Assembly (NCBI GenBank): GCA_025362825.1
Contig: JANYFF010000586.1
Coordinates: 1-7,500 of the forward strand
Length of the DNA: 7,500 nt
Source of the DNA: Polaromonas sp.
GTDB lineage: Bacteria > Pseudomonadota > Gammaproteobacteria > Burkholderiales > Burkholderiaceae_C
Direction: 5' to 3'
Made by a program: the position numbers and the translations under genes. Positions 1 through 6,811 of this stretch are shown in pieces. A model generated the notes under the pieces. The model was not told the origin of the DNA. It saw nothing but the letters and a program-made list of their open reading frames with translations, and searched no databases. How positions within the stretch are numbered: position 1 is the stretch's first letter; every line of letters starts with the position of its first letter.

Positions 1-839
1 TGGCCGCCTGGGGCATCAGCCACCAGTTTTATGACCCCATGAACCCGGCCGATCTGGCCGTGAAGCTCAGCGCCAAAACCCGCCTGGTCTGGCTTGAAGC
101 GCCAGGCTCGATCACGCTGGAGTTTCCTGATTTGCCGCAACTGGTCGCCGTCGTGAAGGCCCATACCCAGGCGCACCCCGAAGGCATCGTGACTGCGCTC
201 GACAACACCTGGGGTGCGGGCATTGCGTTTAACGCCTTTGCGCTTGGCGTGGACATTTCAGCCCACGCCCTGACCAAATACCCCAGTGGCGGGGCCGACG
301 TGCTGATGGGCTCTGTGGTGACACGCAGCGAAGCGCTCCACCACCTGATTCACTTTTGCCACATGCGCATTGGTTATGGCGTGGCCGGCAATGACGCTGA
401 ACTGGTCTTGCGCGGGCTGAACTCCATTGCCCTGCGCTATGCCGCGCAAGACGCCGCTACGCGCGCGCTGGCCACCTGGCTGCAGGGCCAGCCACAGGTT
501 GACGCGGTGTTACACCCGGCGCTTGACGGCTCGCCCGGTCATGCCACCTGGAAACGCGATTGCAGCGCCGCTGCTTGCCTGATGAGCGTGGTTTTCAAGC
601 CAGACTTCAGCCAGACGCAGGTTGACGCGTTTTGCGATGCGCTGCAGCTCTTCAAATTGGGCTACAGCTGGGCCGGGCCGATGAGCCTGTGCGCGCCGTA
701 TGACGTGCCGTCTATGCGGACCACGCCATGGCCTTACAAAGGCGGTCTGGTGCGGTTTTCGGTCGGTCTTGAAGCCGTGTCCGACCTGCAAGCGGACCTT
801 GCACAGGCACTGGCAACGATGCAGTACAGTAAGGCTTAA
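1..839 (+). CDS. metC: Cystathionine beta-lyase, C-terminal part (5' end outside window)
   Basis: This is a PLP-dependent Cys/Met-metabolism enzyme that cleaves cystathionine to homocysteine, pyruvate and ammonia in cytoplasmic methionine synthesis. The frame is open from the window edge (first full codon at position 3), giving about 278 residues. The family is usually near 395, so roughly 115-120 N-terminal residues are missing, and the internal ATG at 39 is not the start. The motif WLEAPGS lies near the beginning of the visible part. The aspartate in ALDNTWGAG should contact the PLP ring nitrogen. The lysine in ALTKYPSGGADVLMGS (codon 276-278) should form the Schiff base. The C-terminal GYSWAGP, RTTPWPYKGG and VRFSVGLE segments fit MetC better than cystathionine gamma-synthase. 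It ends with TAA, 19 bp before a small co-directional gene, so the two are probably co-transcribed. A related C-S lyase activity cannot be excluded from sequence alone. Confidence 0.93.
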   Translation, partial: AAWGISHQFYDPMNPADLAVKLSAKTRLVWLEAPGSITLEFPDLPQLVAVVKAHTQAHPEGIVTALDNTWGAGIAFNAFALGVDISAHALTKYPSGGADVLMGSVVTRSEALHHLIHFCHMRIGYGVAGNDAELVLRGLNSIALRYAAQDAATRALATWLQGQPQVDAVLHPALDGSPGHATWKRDCSAAACLMSVVFKPDFSQTQVDAFCDALQLFKLGYSWAGPMSLCAPYDVPSMRTTPWPYKGGLVRFSVGLEAVSDLQADLAQALATMQYSKA

Positions 840-858
840 ATTTCACGAAAGCACTTTA

Positions 859-1056
859 GTGGCAACTCCCAACTACTCCTACGAAAAACGCCAGAAAGAG
901 CTCGCCAAAAAGCGCAAAAAAGAAGACAAACTCAAGCGCAAGGCTGATGGCAAGCCAGACGAGCCGGAGGACGGTTCTGAAGACGCAGGCGGTGTGGAGT
1001 CACCCGAAGGCGAGACACCTGCACCCGGCACCCCAGATGCTGGTCCGGCCATCTGA
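859..1056 (+). CDS. Small Lys-rich, acidic-tailed protein (65 aa), unknown function
   Basis: The frame starts at GTG (859) with product beginning VATPNYSYEKRQKELAKK and ends at TGA (1054-1056). I chose this start because the ATG further upstream in this frame (700) lies wholly inside metC, whereas the GTG follows a weak purine-rich site (GAAAG, 847-851) seven bases away. The product has two halves. Residues 8-30 are a strongly basic, probably helical stretch rich in Lys, Arg and Glu. Residues 31-65 are acidic, rich in Pro, Gly and Glu, and probably disordered. There is no signal peptide or membrane segment. I recall short Burkholderiales hypothetical proteins with the same ATPNY...EKRQ.ELAKK opening, which supports a real gene. 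That is memory, not a search. The function is unknown; the charge pattern could suit nucleic-acid or ribosome binding, but this is speculation. It sits 19 bp behind metC. Confidence 0.66.
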   Translation: MATPNYSYEKRQKELAKKRKKEDKLKRKADGKPDEPEDGSEDAGGVESPEGETPAPGTPDAGPAI

Positions 1057-1061
1057 AAACC

Positions 1062-1131
1062 ATCACTTGATATTGATTTAATGCTGCAGCCCCCGGAATA
1101 CGGGGCTTAGAAGCTACATTTTTGATAGCAA
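1062..1131. repeat. Intergenic hairpin repeat, Comamonadaceae-type, between convergent genes
   Basis: This stretch of about 70 bp holds a GC hairpin (AGCCCC at 1088-1093, GGGGCT at 1102-1107) flanked by AT-rich arms. On the minus strand it reads TTTGCTATCAAAAATGTAGC, then the hairpin, then an AT-rich tail. That layout, opening with TGCTATCAAAAA.TAGCT, matches my memory of a short dispersed repeat common in Rhodoferax, Polaromonas and Acidovorax genomes. Only one copy is present in the window, so its repeat nature is not shown here. It sits between the stop of the small Lys-rich gene and the stop of the convergent oxidoreductase gene, and the hairpin could help end both transcripts. It lacks a T-run directly after the stem, so it is not a classical intrinsic terminator. 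Confidence 0.55.
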
Positions 1132-1152
1132 ATTCATCCAGCAGCCGTTTCA

Positions 1153-2562
1153 TCAATGCGTAGCCGAACCTATCAGGTTGGGCATGTTGGCAACAGCGGC
1201 CTTGGCACAGGTCTTGAATTTGTTCAGGATCGCCAGCTTGTCAAGGTCCAGCGGATCCACCCCTGCAATTACTTTCCCGAAGCCGTCCAGGCGGCTGTTC
1301 AGGATCCACGTCCGCAGCGCCTTGTCCTGTCCCCAGTGAAACTGGTTCATCATGCTGGCCATGGCCGAGCGCGGAAAACTGGCAGGAAGATCCGGGAAGG
1401 GCACCGGCGTGCAAAGCATGTTTTTGTGTGCCTCGTCTTCGTAGTGCGCTTCCACATAAGCCAGCAGCGCTGCGCTAAAAGTCGGGGCCGGGATGCGGAC
1501 CATCTGCAGCACTATTTTGTTGCCCTGAAATACCGGCACGAGGGGTCGTTGCTGGACAGCCGATGCGGTGCAGTCGATGCACACGGTGCCGGTGGGTAGC
1601 GACACATTTCCTTGTGCGAGGGTCAGCGTGCTTGCGTCCAGTGCTTGCACATGGCCCCTGCGGATCACGTTTTTGATCTTGCGCAGCACCTCAATCTCGC
1701 CAGCGGACATCGTGGCGTAATGAAACATCGTCGGCTTGTGGTCGGGGTAGATGCGCAGCATCGCTTCGCTGGCTTCCAGGCGTTCAAACAGGTCGTCAAT
1801 CGAGGTCGCCTCGGCAAGAGCCTCCATCTGGTCGGCCTGGCCGCCGATGGCTTCCTTGAAGAACTCAGCGCCGGGCTGGGTGTGCAGACGATTGACCAGC
1901 CACGAATCACGCGGCATCACCCAGCTGATGCTGTCCGGGTGCGCGCCCGAGTTGATGAGCCAGAGGCCCACGTCCATTGCAGTTTTACCGGCCCCGAGAA
2001 TCATGAAATGTTGCGGAGGTTCGCGCTTGCCCTGCCACAGCTGCGTCAGGCCGCTCGGAGTTACCAGCCAGGCATCGTCGGTAATCGTAAATTTCGGCGT
2101 ATGGGTCGCTGGCACCTTGATGCCGTAGTAAGCGGCCTCCACGGTTTTTTTGCGCACGGTGACCTGGCTTTCCTCGCCGGACAGCAGCGACACAAAACGC
2201 CCGTCGCCAACGTAGTCGCACATCGGGTGGTAGCTGACGCGGTCGCTGGGCAGCAGGTGCTGGGTCATGACTCTGTCAAAGTACGCCGACACTTCGGCGC
2301 CCGTGGCCAGCTCGTAACAGCCCTTGTTGACGCCGATGGTGTCCTTGCGGTTGGTGCCCAGCTGCATCGAGTTCACACCGTAAAAAGCCGAGGGCTGGTG
2401 CAGTGCCACAAAGGGGTAGGCGTCGTTCCAGTGGCCGCCTGGTTTTCCGTGGCGGTCTACGATAGTGATATGCGCGTCGGTCTCGGCCAACAGCGTGTCT
2501 GCAAATGCCAGGCCTGCTGCGCCGGCGCCAACGACCAGATAATCCGTTTCGATAGTTGCCAC
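1153..2562 (-). CDS. FAD/NAD(P)-binding oxidoreductase (flavin monooxygenase-like), substrate unknown
   Basis: A 469-residue protein with two dinucleotide-binding folds. The N-terminal one has VVGAGAAGLAFA (glycines 12, 14, 17) followed by the acidic strand end IVDR (Asp36) and PGGHW (41-45), as in FAD-binding flavoproteins of the monooxygenase/thioredoxin-reductase-like superfamily. A second GxGxxA site, MILGAGKTAMDVG (Gly190, Gly192, Ala195), is expected to bind NAD(P)H. There is no signal peptide or evident membrane segment, so it is probably cytoplasmic. I do not see a clear FMO or Baeyer-Villiger fingerprint, so the reaction cannot be named. The start is GTG at 2562, chosen because GGAGGG lies five bases upstream and the FAD motif begins at residue 10. 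It is the last gene of the tesA-selU group, 88 bp behind selU, and converges on the small gene after metC. A mirror-image open frame on the opposite strand is a shadow. Confidence 0.82.
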   Translation of the reverse strand: MATIETDYLVVGAGAAGLAFADTLLAETDAHITIVDRHGKPGGHWNDAYPFVALHQPSAFYGVNSMQLGTNRKDTIGVNKGCYELATGAEVSAYFDRVMTQHLLPSDRVSYHPMCDYVGDGRFVSLLSGEESQVTVRKKTVEAAYYGIKVPATHTPKFTITDDAWLVTPSGLTQLWQGKREPPQHFMILGAGKTAMDVGLWLINSGAHPDSISWVMPRDSWLVNRLHTQPGAEFFKEAIGGQADQMEALAEATSIDDLFERLEASEAMLRIYPDHKPTMFHYATMSAGEIEVLRKIKNVIRRGHVQALDASTLTLAQGNVSLPTGTVCIDCTASAVQQRPLVPVFQGNKIVLQMVRIPAPTFSAALLAYVEAHYEDEAHKNMLCTPVPFPDLPASFPRSAMASMMNQFHWGQDKALRTWILNSRLDGFGKVIAGVDPLDLDKLAILNKFKTCAKAAVANMPNLIGSATH

Positions 2563-2567
2563 GTTTG

Positions 2568-2573
2568 CCCTCC
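2568..2573 (-). promoter_or_regulatory. Strong Shine-Dalgarno (GGAGGG) fixing a GTG start
   Basis: Read on the minus strand, GGAGGG lies five bases before a GTG at 2562-2560. It is the best ribosome-binding site in the window and decides the start of the oxidoreductase, which has no in-frame ATG near its FAD-binding motif. The rest of the 88 bp between selU and this gene (2563-2650) holds no promoter or terminator I can support. Confidence 0.75.
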
Positions 2574-2650
2574 GGCCCTGTTCGGGCTTTTAAAGGACTT
2601 GACATTAGCATGCGGCGAGCCGGTTTCGGGCCGTCGGCGGGCGTGATTTT

Positions 2651-3709
2651 CTAGGCAGTTTCCAGCATGCGGGTGGCCAGCGCCTGCATGGCTTGCTGGC
2701 TGCGGTTGGCCGGCGCAATCGTGGTGGCGGTCGAATATTGATTGAAATTGCGCTTGATGGACTGCAGGTAAACCGGGTCGTAATGCTCTACCAGCAGCTC
2801 ACGCACCACGCTGGCCACATCGCCGCTTCTCGAGCGGGCCTGCCAGTCGCGTACGGTTTCCTTGCCGCGCGCCTGTAGCAGCGCTTCCAGCCGGTCACAG
2901 AAAAACTCAATATCACGTACAAAAAAGTCGTAGTCCTCCAGCAGCAGCGCCACGCGTTCGTCTTCCGGCAGGTCGAGCTGCAAGCAAGGCGCATCGCGCA
3001 TCACGGAAATCAGGCCTTCCGGGATTGCCACGTTGCCGACCTTTTTGCTTTCGCTTTCGATATACACCGGACGTGACGCATCCAAGCCGCGCAGCGCCGC
3101 CCAGATCAGCCGGTCAAAAGCCTTTTGCGTAGGTTGCTGAATGCCGGGGATCATGCCCAGCACCGAACTGCGGTGATTGGCCAGCCCCTCTAGGTCCAGC
3201 ACCTGCGCACCTTGGGCGGCCAGCGCATGCAGCAGCCGGGTCTTGCCCGAGCCCGTGGTGCCGCAAATTACCCGGTAGCTGTAGCGGGCCGCCAGTTGCG
3301 GCAAATCGGCCACCATGGCGGCCCGGAAGGCCTTGTAGCCGCCGTCCACCAGTGTGACGTTGAAACCGATCTGGTCAAAAATAAGCGCCAGCGAACCACT
3401 GCGCTTGCCACCGCGCCAGCAATAAACCAGCGGTTTCCAGTCCCGTGGCTTGCTTAGTACATCCCGTTCAATGTGGGCTGCGATATTTTTGGCGACCAGT
3501 GCTGCGCCCAGTTTTTTTGCCTCAAAAGCGCTGATCTGCTTGTAGCTGGTACCGACAATCTTGCGTTCCTCATCGTGCAGACTAGGCCAGTTCACCGCAC
3601 CCGGCAGGTGGTCCTCGGCGTATTCGCTTTCAGAGCGCGCGTCAATCACATCAGAAAAATCGTCCAGCTTGCCGAGCACGTCGTCGGCTGAAATGCGTTC
3701 AAGACCCAT
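2651..3709 (-). CDS. selU: tRNA 2-selenouridine synthase (rhodanese plus P-loop)
   Basis: Also called mnmH or ybbB. The family replaces sulfur with selenium at the wobble 2-thiouridine of tRNAs for Lys, Glu and Gln, using selenophosphate and passing through a geranylated intermediate. The 352-residue length is close to the E. coli protein (364). The N-terminal rhodanese domain (about 1-130) has DVIDARSESEYAEDHLPGA and the active-site loop YCWRGGKRSGS; its cysteine is residue 97, the same number as the catalytic cysteine in E. coli. The C-terminal half carries a P-loop, GTTGSGKT (150-157), followed by LDLEGLANHRSS, a family hallmark. The start is ATG at 3709, 10 bp after the tesA stop, with no good Shine-Dalgarno, which suggests translational coupling to tesA. 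Function requires selD (selenophosphate synthetase), which is not in the window. Identification is very secure. Confidence 0.97.
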   Translation of the reverse strand: MGLERISADDVLGKLDDFSDVIDARSESEYAEDHLPGAVNWPSLHDEERKIVGTSYKQISAFEAKKLGAALVAKNIAAHIERDVLSKPRDWKPLVYCWRGGKRSGSLALIFDQIGFNVTLVDGGYKAFRAAMVADLPQLAARYSYRVICGTTGSGKTRLLHALAAQGAQVLDLEGLANHRSSVLGMIPGIQQPTQKAFDRLIWAALRGLDASRPVYIESESKKVGNVAIPEGLISVMRDAPCLQLDLPEDERVALLLEDYDFFVRDIEFFCDRLEALLQARGKETVRDWQARSRSGDVASVVRELLVEHYDPVYLQSIKRNFNQYSTATTIAPANRSQQAMQALATRMLETA

Positions 3710-3719
3710 AGGGAAAGTG

Positions 3720-4373
3720 TTACCTGATTAGTTTTTTGAGTTCAGGCCACACATTGGCCAGCATCATGGCCTGCGACTGCTGGTTGGGATGGATGCGGTC
3801 GGCCTGGAAGCGCGCAGGCGCGTCATCCACATCGGCAATACCCTTGAGGAAGAACGGCACCAGCGCCACTTTTTCGGCCTTGGCAATCTTGCCGAACAGG
3901 CCTGAAAACGTCGCGGCATAGGCGCCGCCGTAGTTGGGCGGCACCTGCATGCCGACCAGCAGCACCCGGGCGCCGGCTTTTTTGGCGGCCTGCGTCATTG
4001 CAGTGAGGTTTTTTTCTGTCATGTCCAATGGCAGCCCACGCAGCGCATCGTTGCCGCCCAGCTCGATCACGACAATGCCGGGCTTGTACTGGGACAGCAG
4101 CGCCGCCAGCCGCGATCGGCCACCGGACGTGGTGTCCCCGCTGATGCTGGCATTGACCACCTTGACCGGCTTTTTCTCAGCCACCAGCTGCTTTTCGAGC
4201 AACGGTACCCAGCCGGTGCCGCGTTTGAGGCCATATTCGGCGCTCAGCGAGTCCCCGACCACCAAAATGGTTGTGAGCGGCTGCTGTGCCTGTACAGCGG
4301 CGGGCAGGGCGACCAGCGCGACCAGCCCCAACACTGCAGCGCCCAATGGCTTTAGCAGGCGCCGTGCCGCCAT
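3720..4373 (-). CDS. tesA: Periplasmic GDSL arylesterase/acyl-CoA thioesterase I/lysophospholipase L1
   Basis: A SGNH hydrolase with broad esterase, thioesterase and lysophospholipase activity, acting in the periplasm. Counting from the ATG at 4373, the 217-residue product begins with a typical Sec signal peptide: basic MAARRLLKP, hydrophobic residues 10-26, and a cleavage site after VQA (29). The SGNH blocks are all present: VVGDSLS (Ser42), SGDTTSGG (Gly79), ELGGNDA (Gly107, Asn108) and the DRIHP block (Asp192, His195). E. coli TesA precursor is 208 residues. An in-frame ATG at 4433 would add 20 residues ahead of the signal peptide. Neither start has a clear Shine-Dalgarno, and I prefer 4373 for its canonical signal peptide. 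Further in-frame extension to 4679 would run antisense through ybbA and is rejected. It is divergent from ybbA, as in E. coli, and ends 10 bp before selU, so the two are probably one transcript. Confidence 0.94.
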   Translation of the reverse strand: MAARRLLKPLGAAVLGLVALVALPAAVQAQQPLTTILVVGDSLSAEYGLKRGTGWVPLLEKQLVAEKKPVKVVNASISGDTTSGGRSRLAALLSQYKPGIVVIELGGNDALRGLPLDMTEKNLTAMTQAAKKAGARVLLVGMQVPPNYGGAYAATFSGLFGKIAKAEKVALVPFFLKGIADVDDAPARFQADRIHPNQQSQAMMLANVWPELKKLIR

Positions 4374-4431
4374 GCGGGCGAGCTTGTTAAAGTCCAAAGC
4401 ATTGATTCCAAGGTTTTTAAATAAGGCTGAC
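4374..4431. promoter_or_regulatory. Divergent tesA/ybbA control region
   Basis: This 58-bp, comparatively AT-rich gap separates the preferred tesA start from ybbA and must carry or adjoin promoters for both directions. I could not find a convincing -35/-10 pair with 16-18 bp spacing on either strand, so the promoters may lie partly inside the flanking genes. For ybbA, AAGG at 4423-4426 is a usable ribosome-binding site five bases before the ATG. If tesA starts at its upstream ATG (4433), this whole gap would be coding. Confidence 0.45.
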
Positions 4432-5163
4432 ATGTCTGAACCCGTAGTTTCTGTCGGTAGCGACTCTTCTTCAATTGTTTCCGTTGAGCACGTTTTCAAG
4501 TCCGTGACCGACTCCACTGGCACATTGACCATTTTGCGCGATATTGACTTTAGCCTCGCACCGCGCGAAACCGCAGCCATCGTCGGCGCATCCGGATCGG
4601 GCAAAAGCACGCTGCTGTCCATCATCGCCGGGCTTGATACCCCCACTCGAGGCACGGTGCGGCTGGCCGGGCAGGACATTTTTGCGATTAGTGAAGACGA
4701 CCGTGCTGCTCTGCGGGCGCAAAAAGTCGGGTTTGTTTTTCAGAGCTTTCAGTTGATGGGTAATTTGTCAGCGCTTGAAAACGTCATGCTGCCGCTGGAA
4801 TTGTCGGGCACCAAAAACGCCCGCGCCCTGGCCACTGAAATGCTCAAGCGCGTCGGGCTGGGTGAGCGGCTGGGTCATTACCCCAAGGTGTTGTCCGGTG
4901 GCGAGCAGCAGCGCGTTGCGCTGGCCCGGGCTTTTGTCGTCCAGCCCGCCGTGCTGCTGGCCGACGAGCCCACCGGCAGCCTTGATTTTGCAACCGGTGA
5001 GACCGTCATGGCGCTGATGTTCGAGCTTAACCGCGAGCTGGGCACGACGCTGGTGCTGGTGACGCACGACCAGGCGATTGCAGCGCGCTGCGAGCGCCGG
5101 ATCACTATAGAAGCAGGCGCAATGATGCCCTCGGGCGCTTCAACCGCTAGAACCGTGCCGTGA
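4432..5163 (+). CDS. ybbA: YbbA-type ABC transporter ATP-binding protein
   Basis: A 243-residue cytoplasmic ATPase of the LolD/MacB-like ABC class, whose members power envelope permeases. All motifs are intact: Walker A GASGSGKST (52-60), Q-loop Gln104 in FVFQSFQLMGNLSALENV, signature LSGGEQQR (154-161), Walker B VLLADEPTGSLD with Glu179, and H-loop His212 in VTHD. The E. coli YbbA has 228 residues and likewise sits divergent from tesA, which is the main reason for the name. The start is ATG at 4432 with AAGG five bases before it; an in-frame extension back to 3934 is antisense to tesA and is rejected. Unlike the E. coli locus, no large permease (YbbP) follows: the next gene is convergent and overlaps the 3' end by 17 bp. 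The last 15 or so residues are low-complexity and fall partly in that overlap. A LolD-like role cannot be excluded. Confidence 0.92.
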   Translation: MSEPVVSVGSDSSSIVSVEHVFKSVTDSTGTLTILRDIDFSLAPRETAAIVGASGSGKSTLLSIIAGLDTPTRGTVRLAGQDIFAISEDDRAALRAQKVGFVFQSFQLMGNLSALENVMLPLELSGTKNARALATEMLKRVGLGERLGHYPKVLSGGEQQRVALARAFVVQPAVLLADEPTGSLDFATGETVMALMFELNRELGTTLVLVTHDQAIAARCERRITIEAGAMMPSGASTARTVP

Positions 5164-6811
5164 TGTTGAGGTGAAGCTTTTTGTCACCCGTCTGCGGTAT
5201 GCCTGAGCCTGCGGGCGCTGGCAGTACGCTGCCCTTGAAGATGCGGCCCCAGTCGAGCGACAGCCCGACTGAGCCTGTCGAGTAACGGAGCCCGAATCCC
5301 GCGCTGGCCAGCTGATCCTTCGCGGGTTTATTCGGGTTCAGGGGAGAATCATGGTTACGCAGCCAGCCGGCATCGATAAAAGCCAGTGCGCGCAGGCCGG
5401 GCGAGAGCTCGTAGCTGGTGGATTCTGTAGAAATCAGCAGGCCCGAGTCGCCCGATAGCGCACGCTCTCCGGTGCCGCGTATGGATGACGCACCGCCTAG
5501 GCCAAACTGCTCGCCCGCAATCAGTGCATTGCCGCTTTGCTGAAAGAGGCCCCGCACTCCCCATAACCAGCCCGACGCAAAAGACGTGAAGTAGTTCGCC
5601 CCCCCGCGAAGGGCTTTCCAGTTGGCTGTGCCAATGCGCGGGTCTTCGCTTTGATAGGAGACGAGATCATTGCCCTTGCCGCCTCGCAGGTTCACTGCAA
5701 GCTCTGCGTTGTAGCCCCAAGCCGCCTTGTCGGACTCCACGCGCACGTTGTAACCCAGGCTGAGTGGCCGGGAGGTGCGGTCAAGCTGGCCGGGCACCAC
5801 GACACCGTTAATCTGCGTGACATTGAATAATTTATTGTCCAACCCAAGCGACAGATAGCTGCGTCGCCCGCCGTCAGGTGGCAGGTACTGGTTGTAATTG
5901 ACGCCGTAAGTCTCACCGGCACCGGTGCTGTTGAAGGTCCCGAAATTGCCAACCACCTGTGATTTGGTGTAGCTGAGGCCGACCACGCCTCCCAGGCGGT
6001 AAAGCGGGATACGGTAGTTCAGGCCTAGCTGGCTGACATCTTTTGTGCGTTGAAGCGAGGTGGTGTAGGCGCCGGAGAACTGGTGGTCGCGACCAAACAC
6101 ATTGGAGTGGGAACCCACGAGAGACAGGCGGTCTCGGCCTGTGGCTGGCGATCCGGTGTTGGACAGGCCGGCTGAAAACGACCAGGGCGCAGATTCCCTG
6201 ACCAGCAAGGTCGCATTGATTTTATCTGCCTCGTCCGACTCCTTGAAGGAGGCCTGCACCTGCTTGCCCGCGCTCTCGTTGGCGATCGTGGTCTGTATTG
6301 CCAGCGCCTGGAAATTGGGTGCTTCGCCTTCCCGCAGTTCTGGAACGCTGGCCCGGATATTCGCTTCGGTATAGCGCGACGAGCCTTCGACAGTCACCTT
6401 GCCAATCACGAATTTGACAATCGCCAGGGTGACCTTGTTGCCCATTTCCTGCGCGGGCAGGGTCACGCGGTGCATGGCAAACCCCTGCCGCTTGAGTTCG
6501 GCATCCAGTGTCGCACTGGCCTGCTGCAAAGTGAGCAGGGTGCCGGCCGGGCCGATAAAGGGGGCCAGCACCCGGGCGCTGTCTTCAGGTTTCAGCGGAT
6601 TTTCACCGGTCACCTCGAAGCCGTTGATCGGGAACTGGGTGCTTGCGCCGTTGGCGGCAGGCATGGCTTGTTGCGCTGACACGGCGCCATACATCACCAG
6701 GGCTGCAAACACGACAGAGGTCTGCGCCGCAGCGCCGAGTGTCGATACCTGCCGTGAAGGCCTGGGTAAAGTCGACAAGGGTGACATGGGCTGAAGCATT
6801 TTTAGCGGCAT
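5147..6811 (-). CDS. TpsB/FhaC/ShlB-family two-partner secretion outer-membrane protein
   Basis: A 554-residue outer-membrane transporter of the Omp85 superfamily that would move a large TpsA exoprotein across the outer membrane. It has an N-terminal signal (hydrophobic about 26-42, likely cleavage after VSA at 46). Two POTRA domains follow at about 60-135 (FPINGFEVTGENPL opening) and 136-207 (IGKVTVEGSSRYTEANIR). The beta-barrel runs from about 208, starting WSFSAGLSNTGSPATGRDR. Conserved barrel motifs are present: FGLGGASSIRGTGERALSGD (Arg445, the L6 arginine of VRGY in FhaC), FIDAGW (478-483), and a terminal phenylalanine for BAM recognition (TARF). The first ATG (6811) overlaps the preceding FecR-domain frame by 10 bp; ATGs at 6799 and 6787 are alternatives. 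None has a clear Shine-Dalgarno, which favours translational coupling. No TpsA gene lies downstream. The 3' end overlaps ybbA by 17 bp. Confidence 0.93.
   Translation of the reverse strand: MPLKMLQPMSPLSTLPRPSRQVSTLGAAAQTSVVFAALVMYGAVSAQQAMPAANGASTQFPINGFEVTGENPLKPEDSARVLAPFIGPAGTLLTLQQASATLDAELKRQGFAMHRVTLPAQEMGNKVTLAIVKFVIGKVTVEGSSRYTEANIRASVPELREGEAPNFQALAIQTTIANESAGKQVQASFKESDEADKINATLLVRESAPWSFSAGLSNTGSPATGRDRLSLVGSHSNVFGRDHQFSGAYTTSLQRTKDVSQLGLNYRIPLYRLGGVVGLSYTKSQVVGNFGTFNSTGAGETYGVNYNQYLPPDGGRRSYLSLGLDNKLFNVTQINGVVVPGQLDRTSRPLSLGYNVRVESDKAAWGYNAELAVNLRGGKGNDLVSYQSEDPRIGTANWKALRGGANYFTSFASGWLWGVRGLFQQSGNALIAGEQFGLGGASSIRGTGERALSGDSGLLISTESTSYELSPGLRALAFIDAGWLRNHDSPLNPNKPAKDQLASAGFGLRYSTGSVGLSLDWGRIFKGSVLPAPAGSGIPQTGDKKLHLNITARF

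Noticed and set aside
1156..1599. Open frame of 147 codons on the + strand
   Set aside because: Antisense shadow of the oxidoreductase C-terminus, with no domain and no ribosome-binding site.
2574..2590. Small hairpin with T-run (GCCC...GGGCTTTTA) on the + strand
   Set aside because: The stem is only four base pairs and no + strand gene ends nearby, so a terminator role is not supported.
2599..2604. Perfect TTGACA hexamer on the + strand
   Set aside because: There is no -10-like sequence 16-18 bp downstream and no + strand gene to drive.
1612..2646. Long open frame (344 codons) on the + strand
   Set aside because: It is antisense to the FAD/NAD(P)-binding oxidoreductase, whose motifs and ribosome-binding site are clear. 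The translated product shows no recognisable domain; long mirror frames are common in GC-rich DNA.
3934..4431. In-frame upstream extension of ybbA
   Set aside because: It would be antisense to the well-supported tesA gene and adds about 166 residues unlike any ABC ATPase. The ATG at 4432 has a ribosome-binding site and gives the family length.
4434..4679. In-frame upstream extension of tesA
   Set aside because: It runs antisense through the ybbA N-terminus and would place 80 or more polar residues before the signal peptide.
5168..5188. Inverted repeat GGTGA...TCACC near the ybbA/TpsB junction
   Set aside because: The stem is five base pairs with a nine-base loop inside the TpsB coding region and no following T-run; too weak to call a terminator.
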